Source: Devosia sp. (lineage in GTDB: Bacteria > Pseudomonadota > Alphaproteobacteria > Rhizobiales > Devosiaceae). From it: a DNA stretch of 64,000 bases. The DNA lies in the NCBI GenBank assembly GCA_016713105.1, contig JADJPS010000004.1:124001-188000 (forward strand), read 5' to 3'. The notes beneath the pieces were generated by a model. That model was not told where the DNA came from. It did not search any database and saw only the letters and a list, made by a program, of their open reading frames with translations. Of the stretch, positions 7,708 through 15,595 are shown piece after piece (within the stretch, counting starts at the first letter, position 1; every line of letters begins with the position of its first letter). Both the position numbers and the translations under genes were made by a program.

Positions 7708-8676
7708 TCAACGGGTGCGGCGCGGCGCCTCGCTCCGTCCATTGGCGATGAGCCAGGTCACCGCCTCTTCCACAGCCGCGAGCGAGGTGTAGCGCGGTCG
7801 ATAGCCGATGAGCCGCTCGCCCTTGGCAATCGAGTGGCTCGGGCTGCGCGCGATGTGCTCCCAGGTCGCCTGAGCTTCCTCGGGCGACTGGTGCGTCTTC
7901 CAGTTCTCGAAGGGCAGGTAGCTCAGCTTCGGCTCGTGTCCGAAGAAGCGGTACATGTGTTCTGCATAGCCTCTGAGGTTCACCGCCTGGGGTGATACCG
8001 CGTTGAAGGCCTCGCCGACCGACGTGCTCCAGTTGCCGATCGCTCCCATCACCACCTGCGCGACATCGTCCGCATGCACGTGATGGACGGTCTCGAGCCC
8101 GAAATTCGGCAGCACCAGTTCGTCTCCGCGAGCGATCTGCGAGAACACGGCGGAATTGAAATGGCCGGCTGGGTTCAGCGGATCCCAGCCCGGCCCGACG
8201 ATGTGACCCGGCCGGAACACCGTCGCCGGCAACCCGTCGCGCCGTGCCTTGTCGAGAAGGTAGTCTTCGATTGCCGCCTTCCGCGTCCCATAGTCGCCGA
8301 AGGCGTTGAGCGGCTGGTCCTCGGTCGCCGGGATCGCGGCGTTGTGTCCATAGACCCAGATGGTGCCGCAATGCAGGAAGTGGCGGACCTGTCCCTCGAT
8401 CGCGCCGACCAGGTGGCGCGCACTGTCGAGCGTGAAGCAGATCATGTCGATGACGATATCGGCCTCGAGGGCAGCAATCCGGCTCCCGAAACTGCCATCC
8501 GCTTCGGCGGCCTCGCGGTCGATTTCGACAGTCGCGACCCGCGCCCACGCGCCGTTCGGTCGATACGGCGCGCGGCCCCGCGCAACATTTATTACCTCGA
8601 AGCCGGCCTCGACCAGTCTGGGTACCAGATAGGTGCCGACGTGCCCGCTGCCTCCAATGATCGCAACACGCGTCAT
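7708..8676 (-). CDS. NAD(P)-dependent epimerase/reductase (extended SDR)
   Basis: A 322-residue extended short-chain dehydrogenase. The dinucleotide-binding motif GGSGHVGTYL lies at residues 8-17, and the YGTRK segment corresponds to the catalytic YxxxK. HCGTIWVYG and FRPGHIVGPG follow the usual order for nucleoside-diphosphate-sugar epimerase-like enzymes. The substrate cannot be told. The ATG at 8676 (MTRVAIIGG) is used because the Rossmann strand starts there; the upstream frame to 8760 is Cys/Arg-rich and unlikely. It lies 86 bp upstream of eno on the same strand. Confidence 0.88.
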   Translation of the reverse strand: MTRVAIIGGSGHVGTYLVPRLVEAGFEVINVARGRAPYRPNGAWARVATVEIDREAAEADGSFGSRIAALEADIVIDMICFTLDSARHLVGAIEGQVRHFLHCGTIWVYGHNAAIPATEDQPLNAFGDYGTRKAAIEDYLLDKARRDGLPATVFRPGHIVGPGWDPLNPAGHFNSAVFSQIARGDELVLPNFGLETVHHVHADDVAQVVMGAIGNWSTSVGEAFNAVSPQAVNLRGYAEHMYRFFGHEPKLSYLPFENWKTHQSPEEAQATWEHIARSPSHSIAKGERLIGYRPRYTSLAAVEEAVTWLIANGRSEAPRRTR

Positions 8677-8799
8677 GCTCGCTTCCCCGTTTGTGCAGGA
8701 GAGGCACGCTACCGTCTCGCACCGCAATGTCCAGCCGGCGCGGCGACAAATGGGCGGCACGACACCGCGCCGCCCTCACCTCACGCCGCGAGCGCGCTG

Positions 8800-9165
8800 T
8801 CAGTTCCAGTACCTGGGCACCTTGTAGTAGTCGAAGGCCCGTTCGCGATTCAGTGTGCCATCGTCCCGGGTCAGTTCGTTGATGGTGTCGCTGGGGGCCG
8901 CCTCGAGCTGTTCTTTGGTATAGGGCACCACGTAGGCCTGCTCGGCCTCGTCGTAGTCCAGCGCTGACCAGGGCAGCGGGTGGTACTTCTCGCCGATGCC
9001 GAGCACGCCGCCAAAACCGACGACCGCGAACATCACCGCGTTGTCCGTCTTGTCGAGCACCACGTCCTCGATCTTGCCGAGTACGTTGCCCTCATTGTCC
9101 TTCACGTCGGTGCCGATCACGCGCGAGGCGCGGATGGCGCTGGTGTGGCCACTGAGCGTTGCCAT
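8800..9165 (-). CDS. PRC-barrel domain protein
   Basis: A 122-residue cytoplasmic protein with one PRC-barrel domain: SAIRASRVIGTDVKDNEGNV, then GKIEDVVLDK, FAVVGFGGVLGIGEKYHPLPW and YVVPYTKEQL. Such proteins are beta-barrel modules also found in RimM and photosynthetic reaction-centre H subunits. Stand-alone copies are common in Hyphomicrobiales and often stress-linked, but no role can be assigned here. The start at 9165 is set by a near-perfect AAGGAG eight bases upstream. It is divergent from the glyoxalase-fold gene, with 145 bp between them that probably carry both promoters. Confidence 0.9.
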   Translation of the reverse strand: MATLSGHTSAIRASRVIGTDVKDNEGNVLGKIEDVVLDKTDNAVMFAVVGFGGVLGIGEKYHPLPWSALDYDEAEQAYVVPYTKEQLEAAPSDTINELTRDDGTLNRERAFDYYKVPRYWN

Positions 9166-9310
9166 GTGAGTTCTCCTTCTTGTGCGACAGGTAACCAGAA
9201 CGGATCCGGGGGCGAAGGGTTCCAGCGCCCCGCCATGCTCTTGTGCCAACGCGTGCAGTAACGTTAATACACCCCCGTAGGCAGAGAACGCTTTTCTACA
9301 GGAGGACCGA

Positions 9311-9733
9311 ATGACCGCAATTATCAGGCAGTTGGCGCATGTCTGCATCTTCGCACGGGACCTGGGGGCGACCGAGGCCTTCTGGTCGGGTGTGCTTGGC
9401 CTGCCGGTGACGTTTCGATTCACGCGCAATGGCGCACCCTACGGGTTCTACCTGACGGCCGGGGGCGAGACCAACATCGAGGTCTTTCTCAAGACCGAGT
9501 CGAACTTCGCCGAAACCAATCAGATCAATCACATCTGCCTAGAGGTGCACTCGCTCGACGACGCCATCGCCGCGATCCGCGCCAGGGGCGTCAAGATCAC
9601 CGACAAGAAGCTCGGCGTCGACGATACCTGGCAGGCCTGGACCGCCGATCCGAACGGAGTGAAGATCGAGCTGTTCGAGTATACCGCAAGGAGCGCCCAG
9701 TTCGTCGGCGGCGACCGGATCGCCAACTGGTAG
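9311..9733 (+). CDS. VOC (glyoxalase/bleomycin-resistance) family protein
   Basis: A 140-residue vicinal-oxygen-chelate protein with two beta-alpha-beta-beta-beta halves. The putative metal ligands are present: His in QLAHVCIFARD (residue 10), His in INHICLEVHS, and Glu in GVKIELFEYT. The DPNGVKIELFE ending is typical of glyoxalase-like and dioxygenase-like members. The substrate is unknown. A strong ribosome site (AGGAGG) precedes the ATG. The gene converges with UPF0178, with only nine bases between stops. Confidence 0.88.
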   Translation: MTAIIRQLAHVCIFARDLGATEAFWSGVLGLPVTFRFTRNGAPYGFYLTAGGETNIEVFLKTESNFAETNQINHICLEVHSLDDAIAAIRARGVKITDKKLGVDDTWQAWTADPNGVKIELFEYTARSAQFVGGDRIANW

Positions 9734-9742
9734 AGCCGTCGG

Positions 9743-10204
9743 CTACCGGGGGCCCTGCCCCCTCCGGGCTCGCTGCACCGCCTCGTCGAAGGCCTGCAGG
9801 AAGGCTTGCCGGTCCCTGGCCGTGAAGCCGGCATTATAGCCCTTGCTCTCGCCGGTCTCCCTCAGGTGCTGGTTCAGTTCGCGCATGGCGAGCGCCATGC
9901 CGATCGAGTGCTCGGTGAAGGGCTTGCCGCTCGGCCCCATGACCGTCGCACCCTGCTTCAGGGCCCGGCCCGCCAGCGGTATGTCCGAGGTCACCACCAG
10001 GTCGCCGGGCGCCACATGCTCGACGATCCAGTCGTCGGCGGCATCGGCGCCCTGCGGCACCATGACGTTGCGGATCATCGGATCGCGTGACGGCCGCAGC
10101 CCGAAATTGGCGACGAAGGTGGTCACCAGCCCGTGGCGGGCGGCAACCCTCAGCACCTCGTCCTTGACCGGGCAGGCATCGGCATCAACGTAGATTTCCG
10201 GCAT
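9743..10204 (-). CDS. UPF0178 (YaiI/YqxD, DUF188) family protein
   Basis: A 153-residue protein of the YaiI/YqxD family, which has a PIN-like nuclease fold but no settled function. Diagnostic segments are IYVDADACPVKDEVLRVAAR at the start, VPQGADAADDWIVEH with the acidic pair, GDLVVTSDIPLA, and GPSGKPFTEHSIGMALAMRE. An in-frame ATG three codons upstream (10213) is equally possible; the start at 10204 matches the usual family N-terminus. The C-terminal RARRGQGPR tail lies almost on the end of the convergent glyoxalase-fold gene. Confidence 0.9.
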   Translation of the reverse strand: MPEIYVDADACPVKDEVLRVAARHGLVTTFVANFGLRPSRDPMIRNVMVPQGADAADDWIVEHVAPGDLVVTSDIPLAGRALKQGATVMGPSGKPFTEHSIGMALAMRELNQHLRETGESKGYNAGFTARDRQAFLQAFDEAVQRARRGQGPR

Positions 10205-10304
10205 TGCATCCATTCCGCTCGTCCCGGACCGGGCTATCGCGTCTCACATTGGCGCCGCAATGGCACGCCATGGCTTGAGCGCGAAGATGTTGAGGGATTC
10301 GTCC

Positions 10305-10745
10305 ATGCGACTTGCTACCACCCTGGCGATAGTCGTTGCAGCGTTGTCGCTGGCGGGGTGCGGTGGCGGCGCTCCTCCGGCCGGCCCGGCCGGCGGCACT
10401 CCCGCAAGCTTCGGGCCGGCAGAACCCGCGCCTGCGACGCCGACGGCCCCGGCCACCGCGGCGAACCTGCCCGTCGGCGCACAGCCGTTGCTTGGCACCT
10501 GGTCTGCCGATCTCGCTGCCTGCGGCAACGCGCAAGCGGTGACCGTCATCACGGCCAGCAGCCTCGTATCCCCGGCACGCACCTGCGTGATCGCGCTTGC
10601 CGACAACAAGGATGGCAGCTTCAGCACGACCTGCGGTCCGGACAAGCTGCAGCTCACACCCATCTTCGCGCCAACTGGCGAGGGCATCAATCTCGTGGTC
10701 GGTGCGGGCGACCGCCAGACGCTGCTGCGCTGCGGCCGGAAGTAG
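10305..10745 (+). CDS. Putative outer-membrane or periplasmic lipoprotein
   Basis: A 146-residue lipoprotein precursor. The signal peptide MRLATTLAIVVAALSLAGC ends in a lipobox (LAGC) with the lipidated Cys at 19. It is followed by a Gly/Pro/Ala-rich linker of about 45 residues and a small globular part starting near LLGTWSADLAACGN. Four further cysteines (AACGN, RTCVI, TTCGP, LRCGR) could form two disulfides. The LGTW opening resembles small lipocalin-like or META-like beta domains, but this is not certain. The ATG at 10305 is chosen because the signal peptide starts there. Confidence 0.75.
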   Translation: MRLATTLAIVVAALSLAGCGGGAPPAGPAGGTPASFGPAEPAPATPTAPATAANLPVGAQPLLGTWSADLAACGNAQAVTVITASSLVSPARTCVIALADNKDGSFSTTCGPDKLQLTPIFAPTGEGINLVVGAGDRQTLLRCGRK

Positions 10746-10814
10746 CAGCGACCGAAGGCGCTTCCGTCGGCAGGCGCCGGGTGGCATCATTGCGAGGATC
10801 TTGACGGAGACCGG

Positions 10815-11270
10815 ATGATGGCCGAGTTGACCCCGTTCCAGCGCATCACCCTCCAGGTGCAGGCGCAGGTTCCGCTGGTTCGCGCCATGGAGGCCGCACT
10901 GGGCCGGGAGCGTGCCCATCAGCTGGTGCGCGAGGCGCTCGACAAGGCCAATCGCGCCATGGTGGCGCAGCGCGGCAGCCTGCTCGACATCCCCACCCTC
11001 GCCGCCGAGTTCGCGGGCTTCGGAGCCGGCATCCGCTATGAATTCGAAACGCTCGAGCAGACCGACACGCTGCTGCGCAATCAGGTCAGCCACTGCGACT
11101 ATGCCGAGTTCATGGAGCAGATCGGTGCACGCGATCTTGGCGAGCTGCTGATCTGCGATGGGGACTATGCCATGGCGGATGAACTGGGAATGCGACTTGA
11201 GCGCAGCAAGACCTGCATGAACGGTGATGGCCAGTGTGACTTCTGCTACCACCTCAAGGCAACCGGCTGA
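10815..11270 (+). CDS. L-2-amino-thiazoline-4-carboxylate hydrolase-like protein
   Basis: A 151-residue protein that resembles the family annotated as L-2-amino-thiazoline-4-carboxylic acid hydrolase, an enzyme of cysteine synthesis from thiazolines in some pseudomonads. The conserved C-terminal block is present: CDGDYAMADELG followed by a Cys cluster (TCMNGDGQCDFCYH). Most of these proteins are uncharacterised, so the activity is inferred from family only. The ATG at 10815 and a second ATG at 10818 are both possible starts. A probable single gene, convergent with the P1 peptidase. Confidence 0.75.
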   Translation: MMAELTPFQRITLQVQAQVPLVRAMEAALGRERAHQLVREALDKANRAMVAQRGSLLDIPTLAAEFAGFGAGIRYEFETLEQTDTLLRNQVSHCDYAEFMEQIGARDLGELLICDGDYAMADELGMRLERSKTCMNGDGQCDFCYHLKATG

Positions 11271-11283
11271 GCGTCGCCGGCCG

Positions 11284-12288
11284 CTACCGCCCCCACTTTC
11301 CTTCCCAGGTCGGCACCACGTCGCCCGGCGCCGGTGTCGCCAGGTAGATGGCACGGGCCATCGCCCGGGCCAGGCATACGGCCGCGCCGTGGCCGATATG
11401 CATGACATTGGCGATCGGGTTTTCGAGCCTCCGCGCGCCGGTCGATACCGAGAAGATCAGGTCGCCGTCCACCTGTGTATGCGAAGGGCTGGCGCCGCGC
11501 GCGATACCATCCTGGGCGGCCACCGCGAGCCGCTTGAGCTGTGCCTTGCTGAGATCGGCGTCCGTGGCGACGATGGCAATCGTGGTGTTGGCTATGGGGT
11601 TGACCCAGTCCCGCTTGGAGCGCGCCGTCTGGGCGAAGTCGACAGTGCCGGCGAACGGTCCAAGCCCGCCGTACTCGTTCCCGATCTCGAAGGGTGCCGC
11701 CCAGAAGTGCCGGCTGTCGCCGACCGTGACGCTGCCCGTCGGGTTTGCCACGACCAGCGCGCCCACGGTGTACCCGCCGGGTATCACCAGGGAGGCCGAT
11801 CCGAGCCCGCCCTTGAGGTTGGCCGTCAGCGCCCCTACCCCGGCGCCCGCCGTGCCAAGCGAGAAGTCCGGGCCTGCTGCCGCCAGCGCCTGTCGTCCGA
11901 GCTCACGGTAGGGGTTTTCGTCCCAGTCCTTGTCGCCCTCGTTGAGCAGGTCGAAGATGATCGCGCCGGGGACGATGGGTACCGTCGCCTTCTCGACGCG
12001 GAAGCCGCGACCCAGTTTGCGCAGGCCATCCGTCACCCCGGAGGCGGCGTCCAGGCCGAAGGCCGAGCCACCTGAAAGCACCAGGGCGTCGATGTCCTCG
12101 ACCAGCTTGTCGGGGGCCAGCAACTCGGTTTCGCGCGCCCCGGGCGAGCCGCCCATCACGTCGACGGAAGCCCGAAACGGCCGGTCGGCCACCAGCACCG
12201 TGGTCCCGGTCTTGATCCGGTGATCCTCGGCATTGCCGACGAGGAGCCCCTCGACGTCGGTGATCAGGTTGCGTGGTCCGGTTCGCAT
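11284..12288 (-). CDS. P1 family peptidase (DmpA/NylC-like, self-cleaving)
   Basis: A 334-residue N-terminal-nucleophile hydrolase of the DmpA/NylC (P1) family, which includes aminopeptidases and 6-aminohexanoate-oligomer hydrolases that cleave themselves into two chains. Family segments are ITDVEGLLVGNAED at the start, MGGSPGARETELL, LSGGSAFGLDAASGV and NPTGSVTVGD. The likely self-cleavage site is the Asn-Thr in NTTIAIVATDA, where the new N-terminal Thr would be the nucleophile. The ATG at 12288 (MRTGPRNLITDVEG) is selected; the frame upstream is low-complexity. No signal peptide is seen, so it is probably cytoplasmic. The natural substrate is unknown. Confidence 0.9.
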   Translation of the reverse strand: MRTGPRNLITDVEGLLVGNAEDHRIKTGTTVLVADRPFRASVDVMGGSPGARETELLAPDKLVEDIDALVLSGGSAFGLDAASGVTDGLRKLGRGFRVEKATVPIVPGAIIFDLLNEGDKDWDENPYRELGRQALAAAGPDFSLGTAGAGVGALTANLKGGLGSASLVIPGGYTVGALVVANPTGSVTVGDSRHFWAAPFEIGNEYGGLGPFAGTVDFAQTARSKRDWVNPIANTTIAIVATDADLSKAQLKRLAVAAQDGIARGASPSHTQVDGDLIFSVSTGARRLENPIANVMHIGHGAAVCLARAMARAIYLATPAPGDVVPTWEGKWGR

Positions 12289-12323
12289 CCGGGCTCCTTG
12301 TCTTGGTTGTTTCGAGCAGCCGG

Positions 12324-13643
12324 CTAGGCGGCCGCCAGCTTCGCGTTGACCAGTTCCAGCGCCCGGTTGAGCGGTACGCCGTCCGGGTCCCAGGTGCGCC
12401 GCACGTCCAGCATCTGCCGCGCCACTGCCCAATTGCCCAGCTTGAGATGGGCATCGAGCAGCAATTGCCCGAACAGGTCCCGCTGCGCATGGCTGCCGCC
12501 GACTTCGACAAGGCGCGGATTGGCGATCGACAGCCACCGCACCGCACCGGCATGGTCGCCCCGCGCATGCGCCAGAACGCCGCGCGCCGCCGGCAGCGCC
12601 ACGTCCTGCCAGACCAGCCGGTCGAACGCTGTCGAGCCGGCGGCCCTGTCCTCCACCGCCTGCATCAGCAAGTCGGCCTCGGCGCGTTCGGCCCTGGCAA
12701 GACCGTAGAGGTACTGCAGGGTCAGGAAGGGCTGCACTGTGTCGTGCGTCCGCCCCCTCATGTGTTCGGCCACATCCTGCCAGCGATCACCGACATCGAG
12801 CCCCGCGACCTCCATTCGGGCCAGCAGCGACACGGCCCCCACCTGGTCCTGCGAATAGTCCGGCTCGATCCCCCAGACATGGTTGTCATAGGCGTCGAAC
12901 ACGGACTGATGGTCGCCCTCGCTGAGGTGAAACAGCGCCTTGTGCCACCAGTTGTGCGTATACATGAAGGAGTTGAGGTCGACCCAGGTTTTCTGCGCCT
13001 CGGAGAGGAAGATGACGCCCTCCCGGACTCGTCCCTGCCCCAGCATGACGTGGGCCAGCGCGTGCTGCGCCCAGGGTTCCTTCTGCTTGAGCGACAGAGC
13101 CAGCCGAGCCTCACGCTCGGCAGCCTCGAGTTCGTGGGACTGCTCGTGAGCGAACGCCAGCATGCCGTGCAGATGGGCGTTGTCGCGGTTCTCGGCTTCT
13201 GCGGCCTTGCCGATCCGCAGCATCCCCGCCGCGTCGCCCCGATTGAAGCTGTGATACTGGTGCAGCTTGACCGAGGCGAGGTCGCGCGGGAAGCGCGCCA
13301 CAATCTCGTCGCCGATCGCCTGGACACCCGGTATGTCGCCATCCACCCAGCGCTCGAGCTGCGCCAGCAGCATCAACTCCCGATCATTGGCTCCAGGTGC
13401 CGCCATTCTCGCCGCCTCGAGGTAGCCCCGCGCCATCGCAGGTGCCGCCTCGGACTCGAGGAACATCCAGATGAATCCGGCATAGATGCTGGCAAGCGTC
13501 GAGTCGGGTGCAGCATCGGCCGCGGTCAGAACGTTCGTCGCCTTCTTCTCGTAGCCGAGAAAGCCCAGGACGAAGTCGTCGATGCCCGATAGCGCGGCAT
13601 CGTCGGCGACACTCACTTCATTGCCAAGGGCATCCTGTGCCAT
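12324..13643 (-). CDS. TTC38-like tetratricopeptide-repeat protein
   Basis: A 439-residue soluble, mostly helical TPR protein that resembles the tetratricopeptide repeat 38 family shared by animals and some bacteria. Repeats are spaced through the chain, for example MLAFAHEQSHELEAAEREAR, PWAQHALAHVMLGQGRVREG and LLDAHLKLGNWAVARQML. The family hallmark is the His/Trp-rich centre (THNWWHKALFHLSEGD, then YDNHVWG). The conserved histidines suggest a buried functional site, but no activity is established. The ATG at 13643 is preferred to a GTG four codons upstream. It is divergent from the alpha/beta hydrolase. Confidence 0.8.
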   Translation of the reverse strand: MAQDALGNEVSVADDAALSGIDDFVLGFLGYEKKATNVLTAADAAPDSTLASIYAGFIWMFLESEAAPAMARGYLEAARMAAPGANDRELMLLAQLERWVDGDIPGVQAIGDEIVARFPRDLASVKLHQYHSFNRGDAAGMLRIGKAAEAENRDNAHLHGMLAFAHEQSHELEAAEREARLALSLKQKEPWAQHALAHVMLGQGRVREGVIFLSEAQKTWVDLNSFMYTHNWWHKALFHLSEGDHQSVFDAYDNHVWGIEPDYSQDQVGAVSLLARMEVAGLDVGDRWQDVAEHMRGRTHDTVQPFLTLQYLYGLARAERAEADLLMQAVEDRAAGSTAFDRLVWQDVALPAARGVLAHARGDHAGAVRWLSIANPRLVEVGGSHAQRDLFGQLLLDAHLKLGNWAVARQMLDVRRTWDPDGVPLNRALELVNAKLAAA

Positions 13644-13734
13644 GCTCGCCCACACGATTTGTCCACATGGTCAAATATAGACCCCGCATCGCCGCTGTCC
13701 ACGCGACACGCTGGCATTTCAGACCGGTCCGCAC

Positions 13735-14511
13735 ATGCCCGAACTCATTCGTCCCGACGCCATCCTGCACTACGAGGTCGCCGGGTCCGGCCGCCCGCTG
13801 CTGCTGATCGCCGGCATCGCCAGCGACTCGGCGAGCTGGGGGCTACTGCCATCGCTGCTGCCGGGTCGGCATCTCCTCATGCCGGACAATCGCGGCTCCG
13901 GCCGCACTCGCTGCGATGGGGCGCTGTCCATAGCGGACATGGTCGACGACCTCGCGGCGCTGATCGAACACCTGGGAATCGGCCCGGTCGACGTCGTCGG
14001 CCACTCGATGGGCGGTTTTCTCGGGCTCGCGCTCGCGGCACGCCATCCCGAGAAGGTGTCCCGCCTCGTCACACTTGCCTCCGGCACCCTCTCCAATGCC
14101 AGTCGGCTCCTGTTCCGCGACCTGTCGCGGCTCTACTTCACCATTCCGCCAGTCGATTGGTTTCGGCTGCTCTACCAGTGGCTGTTCTCGGAGCCGTTCT
14201 TTGCCAGCGAGACCGGCGTTGCCGCCGCTGCCGCGAGTTCGGTCGCCTACCCCTACCGCCAGTCGCCCGGCGATTTCGCGCGACAGGTGGCGGCGATCGA
14301 CGCCATGACGCCGATCGATCTCTCCTCCATCAACTGCCCGGTGCTCGCCATTGCCGCCGAACGCGACCTGCTCGCGCCGCCGGAATCGGTGCGCGCCTTG
14401 CACAAGTCGATCACAGATTGCCGTTTTGAGACGATCCCCGGCGTTGCCCACTCCATCCACTGGGAGGCGCCGCAGGCCGTCGGCGCGCTCGTTGCGACAT
14501 TTCTTGACTGA
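13735..14511 (+). CDS. Alpha/beta-fold hydrolase
   Basis: A 258-residue single-domain serine hydrolase. The nucleophile elbow GHSMGG (Ser near 91), the acidic residue in AAERDLLAPP and the His in GVAHSIHWEAP complete a Ser-Asp-His triad. The N-terminal part has the oxyanion-hole loop (IAGIASDSASW) and PDNRGSGRT. There is a moderate cap region between strands 6 and 7 (FRLLYQWLFSEPFF). The substrate cannot be deduced. The next gene on the same strand begins 45 bases downstream. Confidence 0.9.
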   Translation: MPELIRPDAILHYEVAGSGRPLLLIAGIASDSASWGLLPSLLPGRHLLMPDNRGSGRTRCDGALSIADMVDDLAALIEHLGIGPVDVVGHSMGGFLGLALAARHPEKVSRLVTLASGTLSNASRLLFRDLSRLYFTIPPVDWFRLLYQWLFSEPFFASETGVAAAAASSVAYPYRQSPGDFARQVAAIDAMTPIDLSSINCPVLAIAAERDLLAPPESVRALHKSITDCRFETIPGVAHSIHWEAPQAVGALVATFLD

Positions 14512-14556
14512 CGGCGCCTGCCTTGCAGCCGACCGGACCCAATGGAGGACAGACTC

Positions 14557-14853
14557 ATGCCTGACGACGATCGAATCACCATCGAGAGCATCACATCGAG
14601 CCATGTGCAGCGCGTCGACCGCGCCAAGTACACGGCGATGCGCGATGCGCTTCTTGCTGCCCTGCCCTCGGAACCGCCGGGCTTGACCGTGGGCGCTGCG
14701 AAGGCTGCGCTCTTGCCACACTTGCCGCAGGACCTGTTTCCCGGTGGCGACAAGGCCGGCTGGTGGCTCAAGGCCGCGCAACTCGACCTTGAAAAGAAAG
14801 GCGTGATCGCCCGGGCGGACGGCGCCCCCGTGCGGCTCTACAGGAAAGTCTAG
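14557..14853 (+). CDS. Small conserved hypothetical protein (DUF6958-like)
   Basis: A 98-residue soluble protein starting MPDDDRITIES, with GGAG eight bases upstream of the ATG. The second half (AGWWLKAAQLDLEKKGVIAR followed by PVRLYRK) looks like a small winged-helix-type or DUF6958-type domain; the family name is tentative. It follows the alpha/beta hydrolase on the same strand and its stop overlaps the end of the convergent SDR gene by four bases. Confidence 0.65.
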   Translation: MPDDDRITIESITSSHVQRVDRAKYTAMRDALLAALPSEPPGLTVGAAKAALLPHLPQDLFPGGDKAGWWLKAAQLDLEKKGVIARADGAPVRLYRKV

Positions 14854-15589
14854 ATCACCCGGCCGCCATCGACCTCGAGGGCCACGCCGGTGATCATGCT
14901 CGCCTCATCGGAGCACAGGAAGCACGCGGCATTTCCCATGTCCTCCGGAGTCGAAAAGCGCCCCAGCGGAATGGTCGAGAGAAACTTCGCCCGGATTTCC
15001 GGCGTGTCCTCGCCCATGAAGGTCTTGAGCAGCGGCGTCTCACCCGCCACCGGGTTGATGGCGTTGACGCGCACCCCGAGCGGCGCCAGTTCCACTGCCA
15101 TCGACTTGGTTGCCGTCACCATCCAGCCCTTTGAGGCATTGTACCAGCTGAGGCGCGGCCGCGGGCTCACCGCTGCCGTGGAGGCGACGTTGAGGATGAC
15201 GCCCGCCCGGTTGGCCTTCATGTGCGGCACGAGGTGCCGGGCGGTCAGGTAGACCGATTTCATGTTGACTGCGACCACGCGGTCGAAATCGGCTTCCGAG
15301 ATATCGTCGAGCGGCGCCGGCAGGTGTGACACACCCGCATTGTTGACGAGGATGTCGAGGCGTCCGAACGTCGCCAGAGCGGTCGCGGCCATGGCATTGA
15401 CGCTCGCGTCCTTCGAGACGTCGACCTGGACCGATCTGGCGCCCAGTTCCTTGGCCACCGCTGCCGCCGCCTCGCCGTTGATGTCGGCGATCAGCACCCG
15501 TGCGCCCTCGGCAACGAACTTGCGAACGATTCCCGCCCGAACCCCGAGGCCCCACCGGTCACGATGGCCGTCTTGCCTTGCAGTCTCAT
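14850..15589 (-). pseudogene. SDR oxidoreductase with a -1 frameshift near the NAD-binding motif
   Basis: Classical short-chain dehydrogenase, about 246 residues if one base is restored. The ATG at 15589 (MRLQGKTAIVTGGASGFG) follows a GGTGAG ribosome site and gives the TGGASGFG cofactor motif. The frame is then lost in a G-rich run (15532-15545), and the remaining protein (IADINGEAAAAV, NNAGVS, the Tyr-Asn-Ala-Ser-Lys form of YxxxK, then NPVAGETPLLKTF) continues in the next frame. Exactly one base is missing. It starts seven bases after the aldehyde dehydrogenase stop, so the two are probably coexpressed, with an alcohol-to-aldehyde-to-acid step in mind (inference). A base-calling error is at least as likely as true loss. 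Confidence 0.85.
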
Positions 15590-15595
15590 TTCAAC

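Noticed and set aside
6326..7792. 488-codon open frame on the plus strand
   Set aside because: Antisense to eno; the minus-strand reading is a textbook enolase.
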